This document shows, one piece after another, positions 9,830 through 20,105 of a stretch of 64,000 nucleotides of DNA. Both the position numbers and the translations under genes were made by a program. Positions within the stretch are counted from its first letter, which is position 1. Each line of letters opens with the position of its first letter. The notes below the pieces were generated by a model. It saw only the letters and a program-made list of their open reading frames with translations, was not told the DNA's origin and ran no database searches. This DNA comes from Rahnella ecdela. Lineage in GTDB: Bacteria; Pseudomonadota; Gammaproteobacteria; Enterobacterales; Enterobacteriaceae. The stretch covers positions 310,001 to 374,000 of the forward strand of contig NZ_JAFMOY010000131.1 of NCBI RefSeq assembly GCF_019049625.1, given 5' to 3'.

Positions 9830-10474
9830 GTGAGCCAATCTTTATTAGATTTTTCTGGTTATATCAAATTCTTTGTCGGGCTGTTTGCACTGGTTAACCC
9901 TGTGGGGATCTTGCCGGTGTTTATCAGCATGACCAGCTATCAGGCGGCGGCAGGGCGTAACAAAACCAATATGACGGCTAACCTGTCGGTCGCCATTATA
10001 TTGTCGACCGCACTTTTCCTCGGCGATGCGATTCTGCACCTGTTTGGTATTTCGATTGATTCGTTCCGTATTGCCGGTGGCATCCTGGTGGTGACCATCG
10101 CGATGTCGATGATCAGCGGAAAGCTCGGGGAAGATAAACAGAACAAGCAGGAAAAGTCAGAAACGGCAATTCGCGAAAATGTCGGTGTGGTTCCGCTGGC
10201 TTTGCCTTTAATGGCGGGGCCCGGTGCTATCAGTTCGACCATCGTCTGGAGTTCGCGTTATCACAGCTGGCCAAATCTGCTGGGCCTGACGGTGGCTATC
10301 ATCTTCTTCGCGTTCTGCTGCTGGCTTTTGTTCAGGGCAGCACCTTTACTGGTGCGTCTGCTTGGGCAAACCGGCATTAACGTGATTACCCGTATTATGG
10401 GATTGCTGCTGATGTCACTGGGCATTGAATTTATTGTGACGGGCATAAAAGCGATTTTCCCCGGCCTGCTTTAA
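9830..10474 (+). CDS. ychE: MarC-family inner membrane protein YchE
   Basis: 214-residue integral membrane protein of the MarC/UPF0056 family with six likely transmembrane helices. The conserved early segment LFALVNPVGILPVF and the central PLALPLMAGPGAIS are family signatures. It starts with GTG at 9830, and no better in-frame ATG exists. The molecular function of the family is not established; the old link of MarC to multiple antibiotic resistance was withdrawn. Position between adhE and oppA matches E. coli ychE. Confidence 0.92.
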   Translation: MSQSLLDFSGYIKFFVGLFALVNPVGILPVFISMTSYQAAAGRNKTNMTANLSVAIILSTALFLGDAILHLFGISIDSFRIAGGILVVTIAMSMISGKLGEDKQNKQEKSETAIRENVGVVPLALPLMAGPGAISSTIVWSSRYHSWPNLLGLTVAIIFFAFCCWLLFRAAPLLVRLLGQTGINVITRIMGLLLMSLGIEFIVTGIKAIFPGLL

Positions 10475-11652
10475 TCTATTAGCGACCAAATTATCACGGA
10501 AATATTCGGATGTTTTCGTGATAATTATTACCTCATCTTATAATCCAATGCCTTATTATAGTGCAGCTAATGACTTAATTCGGAGCGATTGCACCCTAAT
10601 GTGGCGTAAACTCTCATCTCGTTCCTCTTTTCAACTCAAGTCCTCATTTCTTTAAATAAACTTAGCTAAATTTTCGCTAATTACTGTCGTTTATTGCCCG
10701 TATTGACGCTAATTTATCCACATCATTCTGTAAGGCTTGTGCATGCTGTATCGAGATGTTATTAGTGTTAACACAGCAGTTAACAGGTGTTTATTCTTAT
10801 AAATCTTACAATGTTAACTGATTGTGTCAGGCGAGTTCTTGAACAGTCTCCGACAGGGCTTTGATGTGAAAATCCGCCATAAAGATTTTATAAATCAATA
10901 GATTAACTGTGTTTTCTGCTCTGTCCCGGAATGACCTGTTCTAAAGACTGTTACGAGTAAAAGAGAATTGCGTAACAAATTTGCAAAATTTATTGGCGCG
11001 CGTAACAGGCTTCTGATAATTTTCAAATCGCCTTCAAAAATGGATTTTTGTTCAGAGCAATGCTCCTGGCGGGTATGGATCTTGCCAGACGTAAAAAGAT
11101 TGAAGCCATTTTATTTGTTTTTGGAGAGTGTCGTGTCTCAAGTCTTACTGCAAATTTATCCTCATGTGTTTTCTGCAAAAAGAAAACCGGGCATTACGCT
11201 GACGACAACAGACTGCCTTATGCCGAATCTTCATGATCAGCAAAACAAATCTTCAGATCTTCTTCTTAATAATTTGATGGCTCGCATTTAACTGCGAAGG
11301 ATTTTCTATCGCCTTAAGTCGGGTGAATAAGAAAATAATATTGTTAAGTGCAGAAATAACAGTATGTGATTGCCTGGTTCGCCGCAGAACATTTTTTGTC
11401 GCGAACGGGGTGAGTCAAATGGAGGGAGGTCATCCTTAACGATCTCAGAAACCACAAGGCGATTAACAGCCAGAGGTTTAACGGACTTACCAAGTAACAC
11501 ATGCAGTAGTAGGGGACAGCCATCTGCGGGTGGTAACTACATGGGGCTTTTCCTGAGCAATTCGTTCCTGCTCTTGAAATCCGTTGACCCAGCAAGGGTT
11601 TATCTTGCACCTGCGCGTGCAAGTTCATAATAAAAACTGGAGTTGAATAAAA
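10475..11652. other. 1.2-kb non-coding region upstream of oppA
   Basis: Nearly 1,180 bp with only weak open frames whose composition and lack of ribosome sites do not support genes. The first part is AT-rich and holds four (G/A)TTAAC motifs (10767, 10779, 10813, 10902). The last 250 bp are more GC-balanced and include a hairpin just before oppA. A possible 29-codon upstream frame (11541-11630) ends 22 bp before the oppA ATG. The region probably carries the oppA promoter and a long regulated leader. Confidence 0.5.
11604..11623 (+). promoter_or_regulatory. Hairpin in the oppA leader
   Basis: CTTGCAC (11604-11610) pairs with GTGCAAG (11617-11623) around CTGCGC, ending 29 bp before the oppA start codon. 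There is no T-run, so it is more likely an mRNA leader structure than a terminator. The CA-rich start of oppA (accaacatcacaaa) is the kind of sequence GcvB sRNA pairs with in E. coli; that link is inferred. Confidence 0.4.
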
Positions 11653-13293
11653 ATGACCAACATCACAAAAAAAAATCTGCTGGCTGCCTGCATTATGGCT
11701 GCGGTCGGCGCGGTGTCAGTGAACAATGCCTTTGCAGCCAATGTGCCTGCTGGCGTAACTCTGGCAGACAAACAAGAACTGGTTCGTAACAATGGTTCAG
11801 AAGTTCAGTCTCTCGACCCGCACAAAGTTGAAGGCGTGCCAGAATCGAACGTTATCCGTGACCTGCTGGAAGGCCTGGTAAATACCGACAGTAAAGACGG
11901 TAGCGTTATTCCTGGCGTAGCAACCAGCTGGGAAAACAAAGATTTTAAAGTCTGGACCTTCCACCTGCGTCCGGAAGCAAAATGGTCTAACGGCGATCCT
12001 GTCACAGCTGAAGATTTCGTTTACAGCTGGCAGCGTCTGGCAGATCCTAAAACCGCATCTCCTTACGAAAGCTACCTGCAATATGGTCATATCGAAAATA
12101 TCGATGACATCATCACCGGCAAGAAAAGCCCTGATACTCTGGGTGTAAAAGCGATTGATGATCACACCCTGCAAGTGACCCTGACCGAACCTGTTCCATA
12201 CTTCGTAAAAATGCTGTCTCACACCGCGATGAAGCCGGTAAACAAAAAAACAGTTGAGAAATTTGGCGACAAATGGACCCAACCAGAAAACTATGTGAGC
12301 AATGGCGCATACAAACTGAAAACCTGGACCGTCAACGAACGTATCGTTCTGGAACGTAGCCCGACTTACTGGGATAACGCCAAAACTGTGATCAACCAGG
12401 TCACTTACCTGCCAATTTCTTCTGAAGTGACAGACGTTAACCGCTACCGCAGCGGCGAAATCGACATGACTTACAACAACATGCCGATCGAACTGTTCCA
12501 GAAACTGAAAAAAGAAATCCCTTCCGAAGTTCACGTTGACCCGTACCTGTGTACTTATTACTACGAAATCAACAACCAGAAAGCGCCATTCACCGATTCA
12601 CGCGTTCGTGAAGCTCTGAAGCTGGGCCTGGATCGCGACATCATCGTGAACAAAGTAAAAGCACAGGGCGACCTGCCAGCTTACGGTTATACCCCTCCTT
12701 ATACCGATGGCGCGAAACTGACTCCGCCAGCCTGGTTCAAAGAGACTCAGGAACAACGTAACGAGCAGGCTAAAAAACTGCTGGCAGAAGCGGGTTATAC
12801 CTCTGCTAAGCCTCTGACTTTCGATCTGCTGTACAACACTTCAGACTTGCACAAGAAACTGGCAATCGCTGCTGCCGCTATCTGGAAGAAAAACCTGGGC
12901 GTTGACGTGAAACTCGTTAACCAGGAATGGAAAACCTTCCTGGACAGTCGTCATCAGGGCAACTTCGATGTGGCACGTGCGGGCTGGTGTTCTGACTATA
13001 ACGAACCTTCTTCCTTCCTGAACACCATGCTGTCTGACAGCAGCAACAACACCGCTCACTATAAGAGCCCTGCGTTTGATAAAGACATCGCGGATACTCT
13101 GACAGCGAAAACTGACGACGAGCGTGCGGCGCTGTATCAGAAAGCAGAAACCCAGCTGGATAAAGACTCTGCCATTGTTCCTGTTTATTACTACGTGAAT
13201 GCGCGTCTGGTGAAACCATTCGTTGGCGGTTACACCGGTAAAGATCCGCAGGATAACGTGTACGTGAAAGACTTGTACATCATCAAACACTAA
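11653..13293 (+). CDS. oppA: Periplasmic oligopeptide-binding protein OppA
   Basis: 546-residue solute-binding protein (family 5) that captures di- to pentapeptides in the periplasm and hands them to OppBCDF. A Sec signal peptide is clear: lysines at the N-terminus, a hydrophobic core and an AFA-A cleavage site near residue 28. The mature protein begins about NVPAGVTLADKQELVRNNGSEVQSLDP, the usual start of this family. First gene of oppABCDF, separated from oppB by a hairpin that would allow more OppA than permease to be made. Length matches E. coli (543). Confidence 0.97.
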   Translation: MTNITKKNLLAACIMAAVGAVSVNNAFAANVPAGVTLADKQELVRNNGSEVQSLDPHKVEGVPESNVIRDLLEGLVNTDSKDGSVIPGVATSWENKDFKVWTFHLRPEAKWSNGDPVTAEDFVYSWQRLADPKTASPYESYLQYGHIENIDDIITGKKSPDTLGVKAIDDHTLQVTLTEPVPYFVKMLSHTAMKPVNKKTVEKFGDKWTQPENYVSNGAYKLKTWTVNERIVLERSPTYWDNAKTVINQVTYLPISSEVTDVNRYRSGEIDMTYNNMPIELFQKLKKEIPSEVHVDPYLCTYYYEINNQKAPFTDSRVREALKLGLDRDIIVNKVKAQGDLPAYGYTPPYTDGAKLTPPAWFKETQEQRNEQAKKLLAEAGYTSAKPLTFDLLYNTSDLHKKLAIAAAAIWKKNLGVDVKLVNQEWKTFLDSRHQGNFDVARAGWCSDYNEPSSFLNTMLSDSSNNTAHYKSPAFDKDIADTLTAKTDDERAALYQKAETQLDKDSAIVPVYYYVNARLVKPFVGGYTGKDPQDNVYVKDLYIIKH

Positions 13294-13306
13294 GTCACGG
13301 ATATCA

Positions 13307-13341
13307 GAGCAAGGCATCCCCGAGCTGCCTTGCTCATCCTT
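13307..13341 (+). terminator. Attenuating hairpin between oppA and oppB
   Basis: GAGCAAGGCA (13307-13316) and TGCCTTGCTC (13326-13335) form a perfect 10-bp stem with a 9-nt loop, followed by ATCCTTTTTT. It probably causes partial termination and protects the oppA message 3' end. Confidence 0.8.
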
Positions 13342-13480
13342 TTTTGATGAAGGTAATGTTTTTTGTTCCGGATTTCGTGACAAAAACAAAGAGCCACCAC
13401 GGCGACGATCACCCGATGGTTGTCGTGACCAAGCCAAAACTATAAAGCTGTAGTGACAGGCTTAGAAACAGGTACGGGCA

Positions 13481-14401
13481 ATGTTAAAGTTTATTTTACG
13501 CCGCTGTCTGGAAGCGATTCCGACGCTATTCATTCTGATCACCATTTCATTTTTTATGATGCGTCTCGCACCGGGCAGTCCTTTTACGGGTGAGCGTAAT
13601 CTCCCGCCAGAAGTGATGGCAAACATTGAGGCCAAATATCACCTCAATGACCCTATGTATAAGCAGTACTTCCACTATTTAGAACAACTGGCGAAAGGCG
13701 ATTTCGGTCCGTCGTTCAAATATAAAGATTACACCGTTAATGATCTGGTTGCGGCCTCGTTCCCGGTTTCAGCGAAACTCGGTCTGGCGGCATTTATCAT
13801 GGCGATTGTGTTTGGTGTGAGTGCGGGCGTTGTTGCTGCCCTGAACCAAAATACCAAATGGGATTACACGGTAATGGGCATAGCGATGACCGGGGTAGTC
13901 ATACCCAGTTTCGTGGTAGCGCCGTTACTGGTGCTGATATTTGCGATCACGCTGAAATGGCTGCCTGGCGGTGGCTGGAACGGCGGTGGTGCGAAATATA
14001 TGATCTTGCCAATGGTGGCGCTCTCTCTGGCTTATATCGCCAGTATCGCGCGTATTACCCGTGGTTCGATGATCGAAATTCTGCATTCCAACTTTATCCG
14101 TACAGCTCGTGCGAAAGGTTTGCCACTGCGTCGCATCATTTTGCGTCACGCACTGAAACCCGCGCTGCTGCCGGTATTGTCATACATGGGACCGGCCTTC
14201 GTGGGCATTATCACCGGTTCGATGGTCATCGAGAGCATTTTCGGATTGCCAGGTATTGGCCAGCTGTTTGTTAACGGTGCATTAAACCGTGACTATTCAC
14301 TGGTACTGAGCCTGACCATTTTAGTGGGCGCATTGACCATTTTATTCAATGCGATCGTCGACGTGCTTTACGCCGTCATCGACCCGAAAATCCGTTATTA
14401 A
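13481..14401 (+). CDS. oppB: Oligopeptide ABC transporter permease OppB
   Basis: 306-residue inner-membrane permease of the binding-protein-dependent transport family. It starts MLKFILRRCLEAIPTLFIL, with a first transmembrane helix and further helices in the C-terminal two thirds. The EAA loop that contacts the ATPases is visible around RTARAKGLPLRRIILRHALK. It pairs with OppC, whose start lies 15 bp after the oppB stop. The order oppA-B-C-D-F is the same as in E. coli. Confidence 0.97.
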   Translation: MLKFILRRCLEAIPTLFILITISFFMMRLAPGSPFTGERNLPPEVMANIEAKYHLNDPMYKQYFHYLEQLAKGDFGPSFKYKDYTVNDLVAASFPVSAKLGLAAFIMAIVFGVSAGVVAALNQNTKWDYTVMGIAMTGVVIPSFVVAPLLVLIFAITLKWLPGGGWNGGGAKYMILPMVALSLAYIASIARITRGSMIEILHSNFIRTARAKGLPLRRIILRHALKPALLPVLSYMGPAFVGIITGSMVIESIFGLPGIGQLFVNGALNRDYSLVLSLTILVGALTILFNAIVDVLYAVIDPKIRY

Positions 14402-14416
14402 TGCCGGAGTACGTCA

Positions 14417-15325
14417 ATGATGTTAAGTAAGAAAAATAGCGACGTCGTCGAAAACTTCAGCGAGAAACTGGAAGTTGAAGGCCGCAGTCTGTGGCAGGAT
14501 GCACGACGCCGCTTTATGCATAACCGCGCTGCGGTAACCAGCCTGATCATCCTGGTGTTTATCGCTTTATTTGTGACGTTCGCGCCGATGCTGTCGCAGT
14601 TTGCCTACGATGATACCGACTGGAATATGATGTCAGCCGCACCTGATATGGCGTCCCATCACTTTTTTGGTACTGATTCCTCTGGCCGTGATTTGCTCGT
14701 GCGTGTTGCCATTGGCGGGCGTATTTCCCTGATGGTTGGCGTGGCGGCTGCACTGGTTGCTGTGATCCTCGGTACGCTTTACGGGTCATTGTCCGGTTAT
14801 CTGGGCGGTAAAATTGACTCCGCCATGATGCGTCTGCTGGAAATCCTCAACTCCTTCCCGTTCATGTTCTTCGTTATCCTGCTGGTGACCTTCTTCGGAC
14901 AAAACATCCTGCTGATTTTCGTGGCAATCGGGATGGTGTCCTGGCTGGATATGGCGCGTATCGTGCGTGGTCAGACCCTCAGCCTGAAACGTAAAGAATT
15001 CATCGAAGCGGCGCTGGTGAGCGGTGTGAATACGCGCAATATCGTGTTGCGTCACATTGTTCCGAACGTGCTGGGTGTCGTAGTGGTGTATGCATCGCTG
15101 CTGGTACCAAGCATGATCCTGTTTGAATCCTTCCTGAGCTTCCTCGGGTTAGGGACGCAGGAACCGCTGAGCAGTTGGGGTGCGTTGTTAAGCGATGGCG
15201 CCAACTCGATGGAAGTTTCACCTTGGTTACTGCTGTTCCCGGCAGGCTTCCTGGTTGTAACTCTGTTTTGTTTCAATTTTATCGGCGATGGCTTGCGTGA
15301 TGCCCTCGACCCGAAAGATCGTTAA
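14417..15325 (+). CDS. oppC: Oligopeptide ABC transporter permease OppC
   Basis: 302-residue second permease subunit. It begins MMLSKKNSD with a cytoplasmic N-terminal stretch ([21 protein letters not shown]) before the first helix, which is typical of OppC. The EAA motif appears as [24 protein letters not shown]. Together with OppB it forms the membrane channel. The stop is 11 bp before oppD, within one operon. Confidence 0.97.
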   Translation: MMLSKKNSDVVENFSEKLEVEGRSLWQDARRRFMHNRAAVTSLIILVFIALFVTFAPMLSQFAYDDTDWNMMSAAPDMASHHFFGTDSSGRDLLVRVAIGGRISLMVGVAAALVAVILGTLYGSLSGYLGGKIDSAMMRLLEILNSFPFMFFVILLVTFFGQNILLIFVAIGMVSWLDMARIVRGQTLSLKRKEFIEAALVSGVNTRNIVLRHIVPNVLGVVVVYASLLVPSMILFESFLSFLGLGTQEPLSSWGALLSDGANSMEVSPWLLLFPAGFLVVTLFCFNFIGDGLRDALDPKDR

Positions 15326-15336
15326 GGAGTGCAACC

Positions 15337-16362
15337 ATGAGCACCATTGAACATTCCACTTTTGCATCGCCCGCTTCGGTTGACGGCAAAGCACCTCCGA
15401 TCCTGCTGGATGTGCAAGACCTGCGCGTCACTTTCGAGACACCGGACGGTGACGTTACTGCGGTAAATGACCTGAACTTTGACTTACGTGCTGGTGAAAC
15501 ACTGGGCATCGTGGGTGAATCCGGTTCCGGTAAATCGCAGACTGCTTTTGCCCTGATGGGGCTGCTGGCCAGCAATGGTCGCATCGGCGGTTCGGCGAAA
15601 TTTAACGGTCGCGAAATTCTGAACCTGCCGCAACAGCAGCTTAACAAGCTGCGTGCAGAACAGATTTCGATGATCTTCCAGGATCCGATGACTTCCCTCA
15701 ACCCGTATATGCGTGTGGGCGAGCAGCTGATGGAAGTCCTGATCCTGCATAAGAAAATGAGCAGTCGTGAAGCATTTGAAGAGTCTGTACGCATGCTGGA
15801 TGCAGTAAAAATGCCGGAAGCCCGCAAGCGAATGAAAATGTTCCCGCACGAATTTTCCGGCGGTATGCGCCAGCGCGTAATGATCGCGATGGCCTTGCTG
15901 TGTCGTCCGAAATTGCTGATTGCCGATGAACCAACGACTGCGCTGGACGTGACCGTTCAGGCGCAGATCATGACGTTACTGAATGAACTGAAAGCTGAGT
16001 TCAACACCGCCATCATCATGATTACCCATGATCTGGGCGTTGTGGCTGGTATTTGCGACAAAGTGCTGGTGATGTATGCCGGACGCACTATGGAATATGG
16101 TCGTGCGCGCGATGTGTTCTACGAACCGTGTCATCCATATTCCATCGGTCTGCTGAACGCGGTTCCGCGTCTGGATGCTGAGGGCGGCGCAATGCTCACC
16201 ATTCCCGGCAATCCACCAAACTTATTGCGTCTGCCAAAAGGTTGTCCTTTCCAGCCTCGTTGTCCGTATGCAATGGATATCTGCTCTTCGGCACCGCCGC
16301 TTGAGCGCTTCGGTGATGGTCGCCTGCGTGCCTGCTATAAGCCGCTGGAGGAACTGGTATGA
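15337..16362 (+). CDS. oppD: Oligopeptide ABC transporter ATP-binding protein OppD
   Basis: 341-residue ABC ATPase. It has Walker [10 protein letters not shown], the Q-loop in [12 protein letters not shown], the signature FSGGMRQRV, Walker [13 protein letters not shown] and the switch His in MITHDLG. The C-terminal oligopeptide/dipeptide extension contains the cysteine cluster ([14 protein letters not shown]) that binds an Fe-S cluster in related Dpp/Opp ATPases. Its stop overlaps the oppF start (ATGA), so the two ATPases are translationally coupled and should be made in equal amounts. Confidence 0.97.
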   Translation: MSTIEHSTFASPASVDGKAPPILLDVQDLRVTFETPDGDVTAVNDLNFDLRAGETLGIVGESGSGKSQTAFALMGLLASNGRIGGSAKFNGREILNLPQQQLNKLRAEQISMIFQDPMTSLNPYMRVGEQLMEVLILHKKMSSREAFEESVRMLDAVKMPEARKRMKMFPHEFSGGMRQRVMIAMALLCRPKLLIADEPTTALDVTVQAQIMTLLNELKAEFNTAIIMITHDLGVVAGICDKVLVMYAGRTMEYGRARDVFYEPCHPYSIGLLNAVPRLDAEGGAMLTIPGNPPNLLRLPKGCPFQPRCPYAMDICSSAPPLERFGDGRLRACYKPLEELV

Positions 16363-17396
16363 CTGACAACACAATCATGAACAGTGCAGCGATGAACACC
16401 AACGCGCCTGAGAAAAAAGTCCTGCTGGAAGTGGCGGATCTGAAAGTCCATTTCGATATCAAAGACGGCAAACAGTGGTTCTGGCAGCCATCAAAAACCC
16501 TGAAAGCGGTTGATGGTGTGACGCTGCGCCTGTATGAAGGTGAAACACTGGGCGTTGTAGGGGAATCCGGTTGCGGTAAATCGACCTTTGCGCGTGCGCT
16601 GATTGGTCTGGTGAAAGCGACCGATGGCCGCGTGGCCTGGTTAGGTAAAGACCTGCTCAATATGTCTGATAATGAGTGGCGCCAGACCCGCAGCGATATT
16701 CAGATGATTTTCCAGGATCCGCTGGCGTCGCTGAACCCGCGTATGACCATTGGCGAAATCATTGCCGAGCCGCTGAAAACGTATAATCCGAAAATGCCTC
16801 GTACTGAGGTCAAAGAGAAAGTGAAGGCAATGATGTTAAAGGTCGGGCTGCTGCCTAACCTGATTAACCGTTACCCACATGAATTCTCCGGCGGTCAGTG
16901 TCAGCGTATCGGTATTGCCCGTGCCCTGATCCTTGAACCGAAACTGATTATCTGTGATGAACCGGTTTCCGCTCTGGATGTGTCGATTCAGGCGCAGGTG
17001 GTTAACCTGTTGCAGCAGTTGCAGCGTGAAATGGGCTTGTCGCTGATTTTCATCGCGCACGATCTGGCGGTAGTGAAGCATATCTCCGACCGTGTTCTGG
17101 TGATGTATCTTGGTCATGCGGTAGAGCTCGGAACCTATGATGAGGTTTACAACAATCCTCAGCATCCGTATACCCGTGCGCTGATGTCAGCGGTGCCGGT
17201 GCCTGATCCGGATAAAGAGCGCAACAAGACCATTCAGTTGCTGGAAGGGGAGTTACCTTCGCCGATCAATCCGCCATCAGGCTGCGTGTTCCGTACCCGC
17301 TGCCCGATTGCCGGACCTGAATGTGCGATAACCCGTCCGTTGCTGGAAGGCAGCTTCCGCCACGCGGTGTCCTGCCTGAAAGTCGATCCTCTCTGA
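16359..17396 (+). CDS. oppF: Oligopeptide ABC transporter ATP-binding protein OppF
   Basis: 345-residue partner ATPase of OppD and last gene of the operon. It has Walker [10 protein letters not shown], the Q-loop [14 protein letters not shown], the signature [15 protein letters not shown] and Walker [13 protein letters not shown]. The C-terminal extension again holds clustered cysteines ([14 protein letters not shown]). ATGA overlap with oppD and a strong terminator 30 bp after the stop define the operon end. Confidence 0.97.
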   Translation: MTDNTIMNSAAMNTNAPEKKVLLEVADLKVHFDIKDGKQWFWQPSKTLKAVDGVTLRLYEGETLGVVGESGCGKSTFARALIGLVKATDGRVAWLGKDLLNMSDNEWRQTRSDIQMIFQDPLASLNPRMTIGEIIAEPLKTYNPKMPRTEVKEKVKAMMLKVGLLPNLINRYPHEFSGGQCQRIGIARALILEPKLIICDEPVSALDVSIQAQVVNLLQQLQREMGLSLIFIAHDLAVVKHISDRVLVMYLGHAVELGTYDEVYNNPQHPYTRALMSAVPVPDPDKERNKTIQLLEGELPSPINPPSGCVFRTRCPIAGPECAITRPLLEGSFRHAVSCLKVDPL

Positions 17397-17420
17397 GAAA
17401 TCGCCCCAGACGGGAAGCAT

Positions 17421-17450
17421 AAAAAAACCTGCCAATTGGCAGGTTTTTCT
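17421..17450. terminator. Terminator between oppF and yciU
   Basis: A 26-bp perfect palindrome (17423-17448, core CCTGCCAATTGGCAGG) flanked by A and T runs between the convergent oppF and yciU. It serves both directions. Confidence 0.85.
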
Positions 17451-17474
17451 TTGTTGCTGACCGTTTATCCTAAG

Positions 17475-17798
17475 TCACTCTTTCCACAAAATATGGCATA
17501 GCTTGTGATCTTTCTCGCGGCACAGCAGGACGCGGGCAAAAATATCATTAATCGGCTGATCTTCAGCGTCAGCAAGACCAATCACCACTTCCGCGAAGAA
17601 GTCAGGATTCAGATCGTAATCCACATGTTCAACCCAGTCTTCTGCCGGATCATATAATTCAGCGCCGCCGCGTTCTTCAAATTGCAGATTGAAGATCAGG
17701 ATATCCGCCGGATCCAGGTTGTCTCCGGCCAGTTCCAGAAAGATGTCGTAGGCTTGTTCAAGCGTTTCGTCTTCGGTCAGGCGATTATTCAGATCCAT
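17475..17798 (-). CDS. yciU: DUF440 family protein YciU
   Basis: 107-residue acidic protein, almost the same as E. coli YciU (109). The family has a cystatin-like fold reported to mimic double-stranded DNA; the role is unknown. Key conserved stretches are [22 protein letters not shown], the acidic [20 protein letters not shown] and [16 protein letters not shown]. coli starts two codons earlier (MDMD); here the equivalent position is AAT-GAT, so the first usable Met is the ATG at 17798. Downstream of clsA on the same strand. Confidence 0.93.
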   Translation of the reverse strand: MDLNNRLTEDETLEQAYDIFLELAGDNLDPADILIFNLQFEERGGAELYDPAEDWVEHVDYDLNPDFFAEVVIGLADAEDQPINDIFARVLLCREKDHKLCHILWKE

Positions 17799-17877
17799 AT
17801 CATTCTCGTATACATTTAAGTGTGTTCAGGCTGAAACAGCCGGTACTGAGCCTATTACATCATGCCAGACGCGGCTT

Positions 17878-19338
17878 TTACAGCAGCGGACTGAAAAAGT
17901 AGAACAAACGTTCGACGATGCGATGCCAGAACGGGCGCTTAAGCCAGGCTTCAACATCCAGCAAATGTGAACGGGCAATGTAATCTTCCTGCACACGGCC
18001 CAGATCGTCACCGAATCCGGCGTCATCAATGACCAGTGTTATCTCAAAATTCAGCCACAGGCTGCGCATATCGAGATTCACCGTGCCGACCAGACTCAGC
18101 TGGCCGTCAACCAGAATGCTTTTCGTATGCAGCAGTCCGTCTTCAAACTGATAAATTTTTACACCGGCTTCCAGCAACTCGCCAAAGAAGGCCTTGCTGG
18201 CCCAGTCGACCATCATTGAATCGTTCTTCATTGGCAGAATAATACTGACATCGACCCCACGCTGAGCCGCCGTACAAATGGCGTGCAACAGGTCATCGCT
18301 TGGCACCAGATACGGCGTCGTCATCACCAGCTGTTCACGGGCAGAATAGGTAGCGGTCAGTAATGCCTGGTGGATCATATCTTCAGGAAAACCCGGACCT
18401 GAGGCAATTACCTGAATGGTATGACCACTTTCCTGCTCGAACGGCATCTGATTCAGGTCAGGTTCCGGCGGCAGAATACGTTTGCCGGTTTCAATTTCCC
18501 AGTCACAGGAATACACAATGCCCATCGTGGTGGCGACCGGACCTTCCATACGCGCCATCAGATCCACCCACTGACCGACGCCAGCATCCTGTTTGAAGAA
18601 ACGAGGATCGACCATATTCATACTGCCGGTATACGCGACATAGTTGTCAATCAGCACCACTTTACGGTGCTGGCGCAAATCCATGCGACGCAGGAATACA
18701 CGGAACAAATTGACCTGTAAGGCTTCAACCACTTCGATACCCGCGTTACGCATCATGGCCGGATAAGGGCTGCGGAAAAAGGCCACACTGCCAGCAGAAT
18801 CCAACATCAGGCGGCAATGAATACCACGGCGTGAAGCGGCCATCAGCGATTCGGCGACCTGATCAACCAGTCCTCCGGGCTGCCAGATATAGAACACCAT
18901 TTCGATGTTGCTGCGGGCCAGCTCAATATCGCGCATCATGGCTTTCAGCACGTCGTCACTGGTGGTCAGCAGTTGCAGCTGATTCCCTTTTACGCCAGCG
19001 ATCCCCTGACGGCGTTCACAAAGCTGGAAAAGTGAAGCCGCAATTTCGCTGTTTTCTGTAGCAAATATACGTTTGCAGTCTTTGAGGTCGTTCAGCCAGC
19101 GCGCCGTGGAAGGCCACATGGCTTTTGCACGCTCAGCGCGACGTTTGCCTAAATGCAGTTCACCAAACGAAAGATAGGCAATGATGCCGACCAGAGGAAT
19201 GATGTAGATAATCAACAACCATGCCATTGCGGAAGGAACGGCCCGGCGTTTCATCAGAATACGCAGGGTGACGCCGGCAATCAGTAACCAGTAACCGAAA
19301 ACCAGAAGTCCGCTGATTACCGTATAAAATGTTGTCAT
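17878..19338 (-). CDS. clsA: Cardiolipin synthase A
   Basis: 486 residues from the ATG at 19338, exactly the E. coli ClsA length; a TTG eight codons upstream is less likely. It condenses two phosphatidylglycerol molecules into cardiolipin and glycerol. Two N-terminal transmembrane helices (about residues 3-60) precede two phospholipase-D HKD motifs: HRKVVLIDN in the first half and HTKSILVDG in the second. The protein ends in the usual FYFFSPLL. A weak AGGA ribosome site precedes the chosen start. Confidence 0.96.
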   Translation of the reverse strand: MTTFYTVISGLLVFGYWLLIAGVTLRILMKRRAVPSAMAWLLIIYIIPLVGIIAYLSFGELHLGKRRAERAKAMWPSTARWLNDLKDCKRIFATENSEIAASLFQLCERRQGIAGVKGNQLQLLTTSDDVLKAMMRDIELARSNIEMVFYIWQPGGLVDQVAESLMAASRRGIHCRLMLDSAGSVAFFRSPYPAMMRNAGIEVVEALQVNLFRVFLRRMDLRQHRKVVLIDNYVAYTGSMNMVDPRFFKQDAGVGQWVDLMARMEGPVATTMGIVYSCDWEIETGKRILPPEPDLNQMPFEQESGHTIQVIASGPGFPEDMIHQALLTATYSAREQLVMTTPYLVPSDDLLHAICTAAQRGVDVSIILPMKNDSMMVDWASKAFFGELLEAGVKIYQFEDGLLHTKSILVDGQLSLVGTVNLDMRSLWLNFEITLVIDDAGFGDDLGRVQEDYIARSHLLDVEAWLKRPFWHRIVERLFYFFSPLL

Positions 19339-19635
19339 AAAGGCGAAAAATCCTGTTCGCAAGCCATCGGCGTGAGTGTACGTGAAAGGGGCATTCTTTT
19401 AACTAACTTTATCCCAGCAATCAATCAGCTACCTCTTAATTCTGCATTCGTTTAATAAAATTGTCACTCCTCTGACATCAAGGTTAGACGATAACGGGGA
19501 AGAAGGAAAAACAAGACTTGGATCACAACGTCATCGGCCTATAATGACCCCGCAGTTTTTTCCGCTAAAGACACTTTCTGTAAAAGAAACTCTTCCGTTA
19601 AAGAAGCAGCGACGGGCATCACGGGACACAAGTGA

Positions 19636-19818
19636 ATGAAACGCAGTAAAAATGAAGTTGGCCGTTGGCGTATGCTACGCCAGACTCAGCGCCGCAGAAG
19701 CCGCTGGCTGGAAGGTCAGTCAAGACGTTATCGTCACATCTACCGCATTCGCCAGATCCACCATCAGCAGCACCAGCGTTTGTCATTATATGCCGTAAAT
19801 TACGAATGGAATTCCTGA
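19636..19818 (+). CDS. yciY: Small basic protein YciY
   Basis: 60-residue, strongly arginine-rich small protein. Its N-terminus MKRSKNEVGRWRMLRQ and the block RRSRWLEGQSRR match E. coli YciY (57 residues), and it sits beside clsA as in E. coli. The C-terminal half is more divergent. Function is unknown. It is divergent from clsA and convergent with the zinc-ribbon gene whose stop abuts it at 19819. Confidence 0.88.
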   Translation: MKRSKNEVGRWRMLRQTQRRRSRWLEGQSRRYRHIYRIRQIHHQQHQRLSLYAVNYEWNS

Positions 19819-19980
19819 TTAGCGGGATTTAGGCTGAAACAGCGCGCCACATTTTTTGCAAACCAGCGTCGAGTTTTTGCGTACTTTTGCGGTCATCTGT
19901 TCTGAAACGTAACCACATTCAGGGCATGTGACCTTCGTGGTCGTACTGGTTAGAAACTTCAATCCGTCGAAGAATGACAT
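19819..19980 (-). CDS. Small zinc-ribbon protein, YnfU-like
   Basis: 53 residues from the ATG at 19980, which has a good GAGG ribosome site 8 nt upstream; the longer frame to 20064 lacks support. Two CxxC knuckles, CPEC and CKKC, spaced by about 20 residues, form a zinc ribbon. The C-terminal CGALFQPKSR resembles the YnfU family of zinc-binding proteins. Function unknown. It lies next to another zinc-ribbon gene, in the interval where E. coli carries the potassium channel gene kch. Confidence 0.8.
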   Translation of the reverse strand: MSFFDGLKFLTSTTTKVTCPECGYVSEQMTAKVRKNSTLVCKKCGALFQPKSR

Positions 19981-20105
19981 AGGAGGTACCTCGTGGGCAG
20001 GGGTAGGCATCCTAACACAGAAGCGATGAAAGCAATGTGACGACATTCGGGGAAATCGCGCCATGACGCAGTCATCATGACGCGTAAGTTTTTGGCAGGG
20101 AGAAA

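Noticed and set aside
10968-11291. 107-codon open frame upstream of oppA
   Set aside because: It starts with TTG, has no ribosome site, no recognisable domain, and an unusual residue mix. More likely chance in non-coding DNA.
11370-11630. 86-codon open frame in the oppA leader
   Set aside because: No ribosome site at its start and no family resemblance. Only the short internal frame from 11541 is kept as a speculative finding.
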